From positions 62,001 through 126,000 of the forward strand of contig CAVSND010000030.1 in the NCBI GenBank assembly GCA_963729215.1: a stretch of DNA of 64,000 bases, read 5' to 3'. This document shows positions 26,455 through 35,674 of the stretch, piece by piece. The number at the start of each line of letters is the position of its first letter. The stretch's first letter is position 1. This stretch comes from CAVQJU01 sp963729215. Lineage in GTDB: Bacteria > Acidobacteriota > Vicinamibacteria > Vicinamibacterales > CAVVIG01. Position numbers and translations under genes: made by a program. Below the pieces are notes generated by a model. That model was given only the letters and a program-made list of their open reading frames with translations. It was not told where the DNA came from and searched no databases.

Positions 26455-27336
26455 ATGGCGAATCTCGGCTACGTGGGTCTTGGCGCGATGGGCAGTCAGA
26501 TGGCGGACCGCCTGATGGGAAAAGGCCACACGGTCACTGGCTACAATCGCACGAAATCGAAAGCGGACTGGCTGATCAAGAAAGGCATGGCGTTCGCTGA
26601 AACGCCGAAGGCCGTGTGTCAGGCCGCCGACTACGTGTTCGTGATGGTGACCAACTCGGCATCGCTCGAGGCGGTGGCGAACGGGCCCGACGGCCTCCTC
26701 GCCGGCCTCGCGCCGGGCAAGGTCATCATCGACATGAGCACGGTCAGCCCCGCCGTGAGCAAGGCGCTGGCGGCGAAGGTCCGGGAGAAGGGCGCCGATA
26801 TGGTCGATGCGCCCGTGTCGGGCAGCATCGTGACTCTCCAGCAGGGCAAACTCTCGGTGATGGTCGGCGGCAGCAAATCCACCTTCGACAAGATCAAACC
26901 GATCCTGGACGACGTCGGCCCCAAGGTGACCCACGTCGGCGACAACGGCCTCGCGCTGGTGATGAAGATCGCGAGCAACCTGAGCCTCGCCGTCCAGATG
27001 CTCGCGTTTTCAGAAGGCGTGCTGCTCGCCGAAAAGAGCGGGATCTCGCGCGCGACCGCCGTCGACGTGCTGACGCACAGCGCGATCGCCTCGCCGATGG
27101 TCGTCTATCGTGGACCGTTCGTGCTGCAGATGCCGGAAGAAGCCTGGTTCAACGTGAACATGATGCAGAAGGACATGATGCTCGCATTGGACCTGGGCCG
27201 TCAGATGGACGTCCCGCTGCCGACAACCGCCGTGACCAACGAATACCTGACGGCCGCCCGCGCGATGGGGCTGGTGGAAGAGGACTTCGCGACCATCTTC
27301 AAGGTCCTCGCGCACATGTCCGGCGTGAAGCCATAG
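26455..27336 (+). CDS. NAD(P)-binding beta-hydroxyacid dehydrogenase (3-hydroxyisobutyrate dehydrogenase family)
   Basis: A 293-residue protein. The Rossmann motif GLGAMG lies at residues 8-13, followed by VTGYNRT (the Arg suggests NADP preference). The substrate signature is DAPVSGSIVTLQQGKLSVMV, and the catalytic lysine is in MKIASNLSL. It matches the 6-phosphogluconate-dehydrogenase-like superfamily members that reduce succinic or glyoxylic semialdehyde or oxidise 3-hydroxyisobutyrate. The ATG at 26455 is preceded by AGGAGA about 12 bases upstream; the 43-residue upstream extension is antisense to the divergent gene and its promoter. Confidence 0.88.
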   Translation: MANLGYVGLGAMGSQMADRLMGKGHTVTGYNRTKSKADWLIKKGMAFAETPKAVCQAADYVFVMVTNSASLEAVANGPDGLLAGLAPGKVIIDMSTVSPAVSKALAAKVREKGADMVDAPVSGSIVTLQQGKLSVMVGGSKSTFDKIKPILDDVGPKVTHVGDNGLALVMKIASNLSLAVQMLAFSEGVLLAEKSGISRATAVDVLTHSAIASPMVVYRGPFVLQMPEEAWFNVNMMQKDMMLALDLGRQMDVPLPTTAVTNEYLTAARAMGLVEEDFATIFKVLAHMSGVKP

Positions 27337-27350
27337 CCCGCCGCGTCGGG

Positions 27351-27375
27351 GCGTCCGGCTGAAGCCGGCCGCTAC
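27351..27375. repeat. half of the twin-hairpin element (copy D)
   Basis: Only the second hairpin and right end are present (CGTCCGGCTGAAGCCGGCCGC, then TAC). It lies in the short gap between convergent genes and overlaps the last codons of the sialidase-like gene. Confidence 0.75.
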
Positions 27376-28568
27376 GGGACGGCCGCCCGCGCGGTCTTGA
27401 CGCGAGACGACTCCTGCTCGCTTTCGGTCCAGGCGAGCACCACCTCGTCGCGGGCCAGCGCCATCCGCGGATATCGGGTTCCGGACTGATTCGCCACGAC
27501 GACGGCCGGCGAGCGCGTGCCGTTCGCCTCGACGTGCCGGATGGAGAACTGCGGCGTCTGCCCGGCGGACTCCACCCAGCCGACGATTGCCGAGCCGTCT
27601 TTCTTCAGCGCCACGACCACGCGCCCGAGCGACTCCACATCGTCGGCGCGGACGGGCGCGCCGAAGGTCTTGCCGCCGTCGTGCGAGAACGCGAGATACG
27701 AGCGGTTGACGTCCTTCGGCGCCGTGAACCACGCGACGACGACGTCGCGGCCGCGGGCCGCGACCGACGGTCCATTCACCGGGCAACCCTCGATCTTGAA
27801 ATTGTCGCGATGCACGGGAATGGGCATCGTCCAGCGGCCCGCCGAGAGGCGCGTCACGTAGATGTCGCGAATCTCGCCGGGGCTGCGGTTCCTGAACGCC
27901 GCGATCGGGCCATCGGCGGTCAGCGCCACGCTGGTCGGACAGCATTCGCAGACGCGCGAGTCGATGAGCGTGTCCGACAGCGGCTTGTGGCTCTTGTCGA
28001 AAATCGCCGCGCGCAGCTGCATGTCGCCTTCGTCACCATGTGTGGCACGGCCGTCCAGCCAGACCAGTCCCGTTCCCCCATCCGGCATCGGAAATATCGA
28101 CCCGAACCCGTGCTGCGAAATCGTCTTGTCGCGGTTTGGCGCCACAGGCGCCGACCAGCTCCTTCCGTCGGTTGACCATGCAATTCGCAGGTCGTAGGCC
28201 TCGGGATCGGGGCCGTTTTCCTCCATCCAGTGGGCGGCCAGCGTGCCATCGGGCAACGGCCGCACCGACGGGACGTCCGCCGAATTGACCATCAGGTGTT
28301 CGCTCGACACCACCACGCGCGAATCCGACCAGCCGCCGGCGGTCCGCTCCGCAAATTTCAGAGCGGCCTGCTTCCCCGACCGTTCGATCCAGCTCAGGAT
28401 GGCGCGGTCGCCCTCAACGGTCAGTTGGGGCGCGGAGCTGTTGGCGCCGGCAGGAGAGGTCAGCGGCTCGATGGTCAGAGAGCGTCCGTCGGCGGCGTGT
28501 GGAACGCGCGCCATCAGGCAGAGCGACAAAGTGAGGGCGATTGGGACAAATACCCGCGCTTTCCACAT
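27372..28568 (-). CDS. secreted sialidase-like beta-propeller protein
   Basis: A 398-residue protein with a signal peptide (MWKARVFVPIALTLSLCLMA, cut near PHAAD). Repeated propeller strands of BNR/exo-sialidase type follow, e.g. LRIAWSTDGRSWSAP, YLAFSHDGGKTFGAP and FSIRHVEANGTRSPA, plus an unusual CECC cluster in RVCECCPTSVAL. S-x-D-x-G-x-x-W Asp-boxes support the fold. Catalytic sialidase residues (Arg triad, nucleophilic Tyr) are not obvious, so a glycan-binding or unknown hydrolytic role is more prudent than sialidase. The 3' end touches a repeat element. Confidence 0.75.
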   Translation of the reverse strand: MWKARVFVPIALTLSLCLMARVPHAADGRSLTIEPLTSPAGANSSAPQLTVEGDRAILSWIERSGKQAALKFAERTAGGWSDSRVVVSSEHLMVNSADVPSVRPLPDGTLAAHWMEENGPDPEAYDLRIAWSTDGRSWSAPVAPNRDKTISQHGFGSIFPMPDGGTGLVWLDGRATHGDEGDMQLRAAIFDKSHKPLSDTLIDSRVCECCPTSVALTADGPIAAFRNRSPGEIRDIYVTRLSAGRWTMPIPVHRDNFKIEGCPVNGPSVAARGRDVVVAWFTAPKDVNRSYLAFSHDGGKTFGAPVRADDVESLGRVVVALKKDGSAIVGWVESAGQTPQFSIRHVEANGTRSPAVVVANQSGTRYPRMALARDEVVLAWTESEQESSRVKTARAAVP

Positions 28569-28646
28569 GTTCTCTCTCCATGTCGTGAGGCCTTCGCCTT
28601 CGCTGAGCGGCTGAAGGTCCGCACTACTCTCGACATACTACGATTC

Positions 28647-29078
28647 TTACGTACGGTCCAGATCGGGCAGCCAGTTCGTAATGGCCTTCTTGATTTGATC
28701 GGCCGTCAGATGCTCCCGATCGGCGCGTTCGACGAGCGTTCCGAGCTCGGCATCCGAAGCAAATCGCAGCGACACGATCTGCGGTTTCGTGAGGCGGGCC
28801 ACGACGGCCTGCTGTGCCGGCGTCAGCAGCGACGCGCATCGTACCCGCATCTCGAGCTTGATGATCCGGTCCTGCAGGGCGGTCGTGTACGTACGGCTGA
28901 TGAGAAGCAGCGTGAGAATCGCGCCGGCGAGCCCGAACAGGCCGACGCCCATTGTGAGGTGGCCGCCGATACCGGCGCCGCGGATGACGAAACCAACGAT
29001 TCCGATGATGAGAAATGCAAACCCGATCCCGGTCATCCTCGGCTGATGCCGGTGGGTGGCGTACGTTTGAGTGGCCAT
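28647..29078 (-). CDS. DUF6526 family two-TM membrane protein
   Basis: A 143-residue protein with two hydrophobic helices (GIGFAFLIIGIVGFVI and MGVGLFGLAGAILTLLLI). A conserved cytoplasmic tail follows: RTYTTALQDRIIKLEMRVR, SLRFASDAELGTLVERA and ADQIKKAITNWLPD, the signature of DUF6526. The function is unknown. The ATG at 29078 is preferred over a TTG three bases upstream. It lies 78 bases upstream of the sialidase-like gene start, same strand, and may share a transcript. Confidence 0.75.
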   Translation of the reverse strand: MATQTYATHRHQPRMTGIGFAFLIIGIVGFVIRGAGIGGHLTMGVGLFGLAGAILTLLLISRTYTTALQDRIIKLEMRVRCASLLTPAQQAVVARLTKPQIVSLRFASDAELGTLVERADREHLTADQIKKAITNWLPDLDRT

Positions 29079-29132
29079 CAATCGAGTATGCCATGGGGAC
29101 GACGTCCGGGCCGTTCCGCGCTTATGGCCTTT

Positions 29133-30062
29133 TCACACCGAACGGCGGAGCCGTGCCAGCAGGTCGTTCATATCGGCGGGAATCGGCGCCTCGAAGCGAA
29201 GCACCTCACCGGTGGCCGGGTGCTCGAACACCAGGCGATGCGCATGAAGCGCCTGCCGCTCGAACTGAATCGGCCGCAGTTCGTCCGGGCCATAGACGTA
29301 CCGCCGCTCGCCGACGAGCGTGTGCCCGCGCAGCCGGGCCTGAATCCTGATCTGGTTGCGCTTCCCTGTTTCAAGGCGGACTTCGACCAGCGACGAGATA
29401 CGAAACCGCTCGAGCACCTTGTAGTGACTTACGGCGTCCATGCCCTTGGGATCCCGGGGATGCGTTTCCTTCTGAATCAGGACTCTCTCGTCCCACACGA
29501 GCCGGTCGCGCCACGTGCCGTCGGGTGGTTCGGGATGACCGTACACGACGGCCCAGTACACGCGCTCGACCGTGTGGCGCTTGAACTGCAGCCTCAGGCG
29601 ATTCTGCGCGGCCGGGTCCCTGGCGAACACGACGAGGCCGGACGTGTCGCGATCGATGCGGTGGACCACCAGCGGCCGGCGCTTGCCGTGCGGCCGCAGA
29701 TACGCCATCACCTGGTCGAAGATTGACGGTGCGCCGCCTCGCCGTTCGAGGGGAACGGCCAGCAGGCCCGCAGGCTTGTCGAGCACGATCAGCGAGTCGT
29801 CTTCGAAGACGATGCGGAGGTCGCCGGCGCGCCGGGCGACGCGGCCGCGCGCGCTGCCCGGGCGGTCGATCCAGACGCGCACATGGTCGCCGGCCGCAAG
29901 CCGCCGGGCCGCGGCATCCTTCGGCGCCTCCACCGTGTTGACGAACACCTTGCCGCGATCCAGGGCCACCGACGCGCGGCGGCGAGACCCCAGTCGTCCG
30001 GTCTCGGCAAGGAACTTGTCGAGCCGCAGGCCCTGCTCATCGGTACTGACGATCCATTCCAT
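29133..30062 (-). CDS. RluA family pseudouridine synthase
   Basis: A 309-residue RNA-modifying enzyme. An S4-type RNA-binding N-terminus (GLRLDKFLAETGRLGSRRRA) is followed by the catalytic domain with HRIDRDTSGLVVFA, in which the Asp is the nucleophile. RVYWAVVYG and GKRNQIRIQARLRGHTLVG are further family motifs. It isomerises uridine in rRNA or tRNA; the target position (RluC/RluD-like) is not resolvable. It is divergent from the PHP-like gene with only 19 bases between starts, so promoters must overlap the coding ends or be very compact. Confidence 0.88.
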   Translation of the reverse strand: MEWIVSTDEQGLRLDKFLAETGRLGSRRRASVALDRGKVFVNTVEAPKDAAARRLAAGDHVRVWIDRPGSARGRVARRAGDLRIVFEDDSLIVLDKPAGLLAVPLERRGGAPSIFDQVMAYLRPHGKRRPLVVHRIDRDTSGLVVFARDPAAQNRLRLQFKRHTVERVYWAVVYGHPEPPDGTWRDRLVWDERVLIQKETHPRDPKGMDAVSHYKVLERFRISSLVEVRLETGKRNQIRIQARLRGHTLVGERRYVYGPDELRPIQFERQALHAHRLVFEHPATGEVLRFEAPIPADMNDLLARLRRSV

Positions 30063-30081
30063 CTGTTAGAATTCCGCGCGG

Positions 30082-31203
30082 GTGCTCATCCTCAAACGCG
30101 TCGCGGCGATCGTCGTGCTCGCCGTCGGCTTTCCCTACGTGCTCTCGCCAGTTTACCGGTTTCCGCCACCACGCACGTTCAGCGGTCCCGCGCTCTGGAA
30201 TCCGTACGCCCACCTGACCGGGTCGTGGCAGCGCGCGAACCTGCACGCGCACGGGCACGCGTGGAGCGGCCTCACCAACGGCACACACACCGACGACGAG
30301 GTCGTGCAGGCGTACCGCGAGCGCGGCTACTCCGTCGCGGGCGTGTCGGACTACCAGTGGATCGCCGCCCAGCACGGCGTCCCGACGATGCCGCTATATG
30401 AGCATGGCTTCAACATCAGCAAGGAGCACCAGCTCGCCATCGGCGCCGAGCGGGTCGAGTGGCTCGACTTCCTGTTGTGGACATGGATCAATCAGAAGCA
30501 GTTCATCCTGAACTGCGTGGCGGGGACGACGGCCCTCGTGGCCATCAACCATCCGGGCACCGCCTACAGCGAAGGCGATTTCCGCAAGTTGACGGGCTAT
30601 CACCTGATGGAGGTCATCAACGGACCATTCGGGTTCGAGGACCTCTGGGACGCGGCGCTGTCGAGCGGCCATCCGGTGTGGGCCCTCGCCAACGACGACA
30701 TCCACGATCTGACAAACGTCCGGCGCCTCGCCATCGCCTGGAACATGATCGACGCGCCGTCGGCCAGCGTGCCGGACGTCATCGCCGCGCTGCGCGCCGG
30801 CCGCGCGTATGCCGTCTCGCTCGTTGGTGAGAAGGCCGATGCCGCCCTCGCCAGCGTCAAGGTACAGGATTCGAAGCTCACCGTGGCGTCCTCAGGCGTG
30901 CCGGCGACGTACGTCTTCATCGGGCAGAATGGTTCGGTGCGGCAGTCGTTCGATCAGGTCATGCAGGCGACCTACGAAATCGGCAAGGACGACACATACG
31001 TCCGAACGGTCATTCGGACTCCCAACATGGTGATGTATCTGAACCCGGTTCTGCGGTACGACGGCGTCGCGCTGCCGGCGCCGCTGGCAGTCGTCAACGA
31101 GCCGCTCACATGGCTGTCCCGGGCGTTCGCCGGCGCGGTGTGCATCATCATTCCGCTGCTGTTGTGGCGCCGGGGCGCGGCGCGCGGATCGGAGCGGGCG
31201 TGA
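30082..31203 (+). CDS. PHP-domain-like membrane-anchored protein
   Basis: A 373-residue protein with an N-terminal membrane segment (LKRVAAIVVLAVGFPYVL) and a C-terminal one (AFAGAVCIIIPLLLW). Between them is a PHP-like metallo-phosphoesterase fold: NLHAHGHAWSG (first metal HxH), YSVAGVSDYQW, ALVAINHPGT and VWALANDDIHD. The active site would face the periplasm. The substrate is unknown. The start is GTG. The stop overlaps the next gene start as GTGA, so it is coupled to the outer-membrane receptor. No kinase or polymerase partner is present. Confidence 0.75.
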   Translation: MLILKRVAAIVVLAVGFPYVLSPVYRFPPPRTFSGPALWNPYAHLTGSWQRANLHAHGHAWSGLTNGTHTDDEVVQAYRERGYSVAGVSDYQWIAAQHGVPTMPLYEHGFNISKEHQLAIGAERVEWLDFLLWTWINQKQFILNCVAGTTALVAINHPGTAYSEGDFRKLTGYHLMEVINGPFGFEDLWDAALSSGHPVWALANDDIHDLTNVRRLAIAWNMIDAPSASVPDVIAALRAGRAYAVSLVGEKADAALASVKVQDSKLTVASSGVPATYVFIGQNGSVRQSFDQVMQATYEIGKDDTYVRTVIRTPNMVMYLNPVLRYDGVALPAPLAVVNEPLTWLSRAFAGAVCIIIPLLLWRRGAARGSERA

Positions 31204-33626
31204 AACACCGTGTCGCCATCGCGCGGCTGCTGGCCGCTGTATCACTCGTCCTGATCGTGCTCAGCGTGCCGTCCGCGGCACGCGCGCAGCAGGCGGCGGC
31301 CCCGGACGAGCACGCGCCGACCGGATCGAGTTTCTCCCTCATGATGCTCCGCGACCTGCCCTCGAGCAACAACCTGTTCTCGCTCCTCGAGGGCGTAGAA
31401 CCCAACGTGATCACCGATCGCTTCTACGGCGGGGGGCTCAATACCGGGCAGAGGGCGCGCATCGGGGCATTCCTGAACTCCTGGACGCAGACGCAGTACC
31501 GCGTGGGAGACGTCAATATCACCGCGCCGGATGGCAGCGGATCGCCGTTCTTGTTCCCGGCGCTTCCGCTGTGGGAGCGCGTGGACGTCGCCGCGGGCGT
31601 CATGCCCATCGGCTTCGGCGCTCCCGGCCTCGGCGTGTCGTTCGAACCGATGCGACCGTCTGGCAGATGGACCGGCGCCGCGGAGGCGTCGTTCGCCGGA
31701 TCCGGCCTGGTCGCGAGCCCCTCCGCGGGCGCGCCGGCGAACCCCATCGAGACGCTGACGAACTGGGGCCACGGAGGATTTCTCGTGAGCGGACCCGTCA
31801 CACCCCGCCTGGGCCTGGTGACGGCGATCGAGTGGTCCCAGTCGGATCAAGTGGAGCGAGCCGGCGCGACACAAGCCAGCGGACGCGCATCTTCAGCGTT
31901 CGCCAACGTCGTGTTCGCGCCAAACGGCCGTGACGAGTTCCGCACCGTCGCCTGGTTTCAACATGCGCAGGCGCCGTTCGTGCCGGCGCTGACTGCCGCG
32001 CCGTCGACGGCCACCGACGAGCAGACGTTTACGCATCTCCAGTCCACGTGGCAGCGCGCGGACGCAGGACTGTTGTGGCGATTGTTTGGCGCGTACTCCC
32101 AGAGAACCAGCACCCGCACGCCGCTCAACTGGGCTGGCTCGACCCAACTGATCGAACGGCTCACGGATGGCCCGGTGCCGCTGCTCGCCGCGTCAGGCGA
32201 CCGGAGCGACCATCGATGGTCCATCGGTATGCGGGCCTCTCCGGCGCCTCCGCCGATAGGCGGCGTCACCCAGGCCCTGCAGTTTGGCGCCGACCTGATG
32301 GGCGCAGGGTCTCGCGTGGGAGCCTTTTCGGGCTCCATTGGCGAGCTGGTGGACGGTGCGCGCGCGCGCATGTGGACGTTCACGAGCCCGGGCATCGATG
32401 CGCAGCGCCACGAGACGGCCTTTTCGGCGTTTGTCGCCGATCGTATTCAGGCTGGCAGCAGCATTACGGCCGAAATCGGCCTCACCTACGACGGCGTCAG
32501 GGGGTCTGCCGAGTCCGCGGCACAGGGCATCAGCTGGGACACCTTGCTGCCGAGCGCCTCGATCTGGTGGGCGGCCACCAAATCGGGACACACGTGGATA
32601 TTCGGGTCCTACCGGAAGGCCGCCGATGTCCTCACGCTCGACACGCTGGCGGTCGGCGATCCCGCGGCGCCGACCGGCACCATGTCCGCCTGGACCTCGC
32701 AGGGCGTCGGCCCCATCGTCGCGCGTGTCGGGCCGGGCACCGGAGGCAACCAGTCGTTCAGCGCGATTTCCCCTTCGCTGAACCGTCCCACGACGGACGA
32801 ATTGACGGTTGGCGCGGAGTATCGGCCGGGTGCGGGCATGCGGTTCCGGCTCGCGGGCGTCATCAAGCGCCAGCACAATCGGATCGATCTCGTGAACACG
32901 GGGGTGCCCGTGTCGAGCTATTCCCTGTCCACGGTCGTAGACGGACGGCCCTCCGCTGACGGGGGCGACACGCTTTTGCCGGTCTACAACCGGCTCCCGT
33001 CGAGCTTCGGCCGCGATCAATATTTGCTGTCGAACCCGGCGTCGGATGACGACACGTTCGAGGGCCTTGTCCTGAGCGGCGACATGTCGCGCGGCAAATG
33101 GTCCCTGCTGTTTGGCGCGACCGCGAGCCAGACCTCGGGGCTTGCCTCGAACCGCGGATTCCATGCCGACGAAAACGATCCCGGGATTGCGGGTGAAGTG
33201 TTCACCGATCCAAACGCAACCAACGACGCGCGGGGCCGTCTTTTTTTCGACCGGGCGTTCACCATCAAGATCGCAACCGTCCGTCGATTTACACACGACG
33301 TCACCGTCGGCCTGATCGCGCGCTATCAGGACGGCCAGCCGTTCTCCCGCGTGACGGTTGTGCCGGGCCTGAATCAGGGAACGGACTTCATACGGGCGTT
33401 CCCGGCTGGCGACGCGCGGTTCAGCTTCACGGGCACGCTCGACTTCCGAGTGCAGAAGGGATTTGGGGCTGGCCCGGCGCGAGTGGACGCCTTCCTCGAC
33501 GTGTATAACCTCTTCGACCTGGGCTACGAGGTGGAAGAGCGGGTCGTAACCGGCAGCAGCTTCCGCACCATCACCGCGATCCAGCCGCCCATGGCGGCGC
33601 ATATCGGCGTGCGCGTGACGTTTTAG
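31200..33626 (+). CDS. TonB-dependent-receptor-like outer-membrane beta-barrel protein
   Basis: An 808-residue protein. A signal peptide (about 1-29, ending AARAQQ) precedes a plug-like domain (SNNLFSLLEGVEPNVITDRF, QTQYRVGDVNITAPDG, WERVDVAAGVMPIGFG). Then come many amphipathic strands and a C-terminal aromatic residue (HIGVRVTF), as in outer-membrane barrels. It lacks the N-terminal carboxypeptidase-regulatory domain usual in Oar-like acidobacterial receptors, and a TonB box is not clear. The GTG start is at 31200 within the GTGA overlap. The ligand is unknown; coupling to the PHP-like protein suggests a processed phosphorylated substrate, which is inference only. Confidence 0.75.
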   Translation: MKHRVAIARLLAAVSLVLIVLSVPSAARAQQAAAPDEHAPTGSSFSLMMLRDLPSSNNLFSLLEGVEPNVITDRFYGGGLNTGQRARIGAFLNSWTQTQYRVGDVNITAPDGSGSPFLFPALPLWERVDVAAGVMPIGFGAPGLGVSFEPMRPSGRWTGAAEASFAGSGLVASPSAGAPANPIETLTNWGHGGFLVSGPVTPRLGLVTAIEWSQSDQVERAGATQASGRASSAFANVVFAPNGRDEFRTVAWFQHAQAPFVPALTAAPSTATDEQTFTHLQSTWQRADAGLLWRLFGAYSQRTSTRTPLNWAGSTQLIERLTDGPVPLLAASGDRSDHRWSIGMRASPAPPPIGGVTQALQFGADLMGAGSRVGAFSGSIGELVDGARARMWTFTSPGIDAQRHETAFSAFVADRIQAGSSITAEIGLTYDGVRGSAESAAQGISWDTLLPSASIWWAATKSGHTWIFGSYRKAADVLTLDTLAVGDPAAPTGTMSAWTSQGVGPIVARVGPGTGGNQSFSAISPSLNRPTTDELTVGAEYRPGAGMRFRLAGVIKRQHNRIDLVNTGVPVSSYSLSTVVDGRPSADGGDTLLPVYNRLPSSFGRDQYLLSNPASDDDTFEGLVLSGDMSRGKWSLLFGATASQTSGLASNRGFHADENDPGIAGEVFTDPNATNDARGRLFFDRAFTIKIATVRRFTHDVTVGLIARYQDGQPFSRVTVVPGLNQGTDFIRAFPAGDARFSFTGTLDFRVQKGFGAGPARVDAFLDVYNLFDLGYEVEERVVTGSSFRTITAIQPPMAAHIGVRVTF

Positions 33627-33644
33627 CGAGCGTGTTTGTCAGTC

Positions 33645-33697
33645 GTAGCGTCCGCCTTCAGGCGGACGTTCGCCGGCCGGCTGAAGCCGGCCGCTAC
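33645..33697. repeat. twin-hairpin palindromic element (copy E)
   Basis: GTAGCGTCCGCC ... GGCCGCTAC, arranged as in copy C, between convergent genes. Confidence 0.85.
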
Positions 33698-33710
33698 GGC
33701 TGTTCGCCGA

Positions 33711-33728
33711 GCAGGCCTTCAAGCCTGC
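33711..33728. repeat. GCAGGC/GCCTGC hairpin beside copy E
   Basis: GCAGGCCTTCAAGCCTGC is a six-base stem with a six-base loop, 14 bases after copy E. The CCTTCA loop resembles the hairpins of the larger element, suggesting a related short form. It could also help terminate the convergent transcripts. Confidence 0.55.
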
Positions 33729-33755
33729 ACTCCACGTGACTTACTCGGACAGGGT

Positions 33756-35633
33756 TTAGACGGCGAGCGCGCGCAGCCGCAGCTTGTTTTCGTACATCCG
33801 GACGTCGGCGGCGGCAAACAGGGCGTCGAGTGTGTCGCCGTCGGCCGGGTAGAGCGCGGCGCCCACGCTCGCCGAGACGGACAGCGGTTCACGACGGCCC
33901 ACGTCGATGGACAACTCCTCGATGGCTCGTGCGAGCTCATCGCTCTTGCGCTCGACAACATCCGCTCCGGCGCCTGTCAGCAGGACGACGAACTCGTCGC
34001 CACCGTGACGGCCGCAGACGTCGTGCGGCCGCAGGCTTCGACGCAGGCACTGCGCCACCGCCTTGAGGACGATGTCGCCGGCGCCGTGGCCGAGCCGATC
34101 GTTGATCACCTTGAAGTCGTTCATGTCGATCACGAGCACGGCGAACGCGGTCCCGGCCCGCTGTGCCCGCGCCAGCTCGCGAGCGACGTGCGCTTCGACA
34201 AACCGGCGGTTCGGCAGGTCGGTCAGCGCGTCGGTGTGCGACTCGGCGGTGGCGCGTTCGAACAATTCGTAGAGCTCGCCCTGGGCCTCCGAGATGTTGT
34301 CGAACACCCGCCGGTCCAGCCGGTCGCCGTCGGCCGCCCTGGCTTCGATGGCCGGCAGGATCTCGACGAACTTCCTGACGAGCGTCGGATCGAGGCTCGT
34401 GCCGGCTTCGTGCTGAATGTGCGCCACGGCTTCGTGCATCGACAGCGGCGGACGATACGGCCGTTCGCTGCGCAGCGCGTCGAACCGCTCGGCGATCGCG
34501 ATAATCCGCGCGCCCAGCGGGATCAGGTCGCCGCCGATCATGTCGGGATACCCCGTGCCATCCCATCGCTCATGGTGATGACGGATGAACGGCGCGACGG
34601 GATAGGGAAACGGCACGGCCGCAACAATGTCCGCGCCGATCTCCGGATAGCGGCATACGCGCGCGAATTCCTCCGGGGTCAGCGGCCCGGACTTCGCCAG
34701 CAGGTGGTCGGGCACGCCGAGCTTGCCCACGTCGTGAAGCAGCGACGCAATGCGCACGCCTTCGATCAGATCGTCGCGCAGGCCGAGCGAGCGGCCGAGC
34801 TCGGTCGCGTAGTACTGCACGCGCCGCACGTGGCTCTTGGCGGTCGCATCCTTCGCCTCGATCGCAAGGGCGAGCGCTTCCACGGTGGCGAGGTGCATGT
34901 CCGACAGCTCTCTGACATGCCGGCGCTCGTCGTCCATCCGCCCGAGATAGACCTTGTACAGCCGGAACGTGAGAAACAGCGGCAGCAGCAGGGCGAGCGC
35001 GCCGTACCCCAGCGCCGGCACGGCCTTCACCGCGATCGTCGCGACGAACGCCCCGACGAAGTAGTTGGGCGCGCCCCAGAGATACTCCTGGTCCCAGACG
35101 CGCAGCAGCGACTGGCGGGTGGACAGCGCGACAACGGTCGCGACGAGCAGCGAGTTGCACAGGAAATACGCAAAGGCCGACGCCGCGATCGACGGGAGGA
35201 CGCGGCTCGCGTCGCCGTTCGCGCCGCCGGTCCAGGCCAGCACCCTCGCGCCAAGCTCCATCGACAGGACAAGAGACGAGACGCTGAACAGCGTCCGGTA
35301 CCAGGGGTTGCGCACCGTGACCTTGAACGTGCACTGCGCCCACCCGCCCGCCGCAGTCACCCAGGTTGCCGCGCCGGGCCCCAGGACGAGCAGCGTCCCG
35401 AAGTTCACCGCGTATCCGAGCGACAGCGTGGACACGGACCGCCCGACGGGCAGCTTGAACTTGATCACGTTGGCGCCAATCGACAAGCCCAGCAGCGATC
35501 CCAGCAGCAGCGGCTGTTCGAGCGACCCGCGCCAGAAGGACGCCAGGAGGAGCGCCGCTCCGGCGGCGATGACGGCCGCGACGAAGGCGCGGGCGGCCGC
35601 GGGCTGACGTTGAAGCGTATCGATGGAGATCAT
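33756..35633 (-). CDS. membrane-bound HD-GYP plus GGDEF cyclic-di-GMP enzyme
   Basis: A 625-residue protein. An N-terminal multi-helix sensor of about seven membrane segments (about 15-225) is followed by HD-GYP: HDVGKLG at 300-306 and HHERWDGTGYP at 353-363. The C-terminal GGDEF domain has an intact GGDEF at 545-549, and RPHD at 536-539 forms an RxxD inhibitory I-site five residues before it. Both synthesis (diguanylate cyclase) and hydrolysis of c-di-GMP appear possible. The order HD-GYP then GGDEF is the reverse of the common arrangement. The start at 35633 (MISIDTLQRQ) is preferred over 35687. A PilZ protein at 59077 is a possible effector. Confidence 0.9.
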   Translation of the reverse strand: MISIDTLQRQPAAARAFVAAVIAAGAALLLASFWRGSLEQPLLLGSLLGLSIGANVIKFKLPVGRSVSTLSLGYAVNFGTLLVLGPGAATWVTAAGGWAQCTFKVTVRNPWYRTLFSVSSLVLSMELGARVLAWTGGANGDASRVLPSIAASAFAYFLCNSLLVATVVALSTRQSLLRVWDQEYLWGAPNYFVGAFVATIAVKAVPALGYGALALLLPLFLTFRLYKVYLGRMDDERRHVRELSDMHLATVEALALAIEAKDATAKSHVRRVQYYATELGRSLGLRDDLIEGVRIASLLHDVGKLGVPDHLLAKSGPLTPEEFARVCRYPEIGADIVAAVPFPYPVAPFIRHHHERWDGTGYPDMIGGDLIPLGARIIAIAERFDALRSERPYRPPLSMHEAVAHIQHEAGTSLDPTLVRKFVEILPAIEARAADGDRLDRRVFDNISEAQGELYELFERATAESHTDALTDLPNRRFVEAHVARELARAQRAGTAFAVLVIDMNDFKVINDRLGHGAGDIVLKAVAQCLRRSLRPHDVCGRHGGDEFVVLLTGAGADVVERKSDELARAIEELSIDVGRREPLSVSASVGAALYPADGDTLDALFAAADVRMYENKLRLRALAV

Positions 35634-35674
35634 GCCCGGCAGGGAGCGTGATACGCTCTGTAATTGTCTGGCCC

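Noticed and set aside
33636..35651. 671-codon open frame on the plus strand
   Set aside because: Antisense to the HD-GYP/GGDEF gene; its sequence is low-complexity Arg/Gln/Asp-rich shadow coding and starts inside a repeat.
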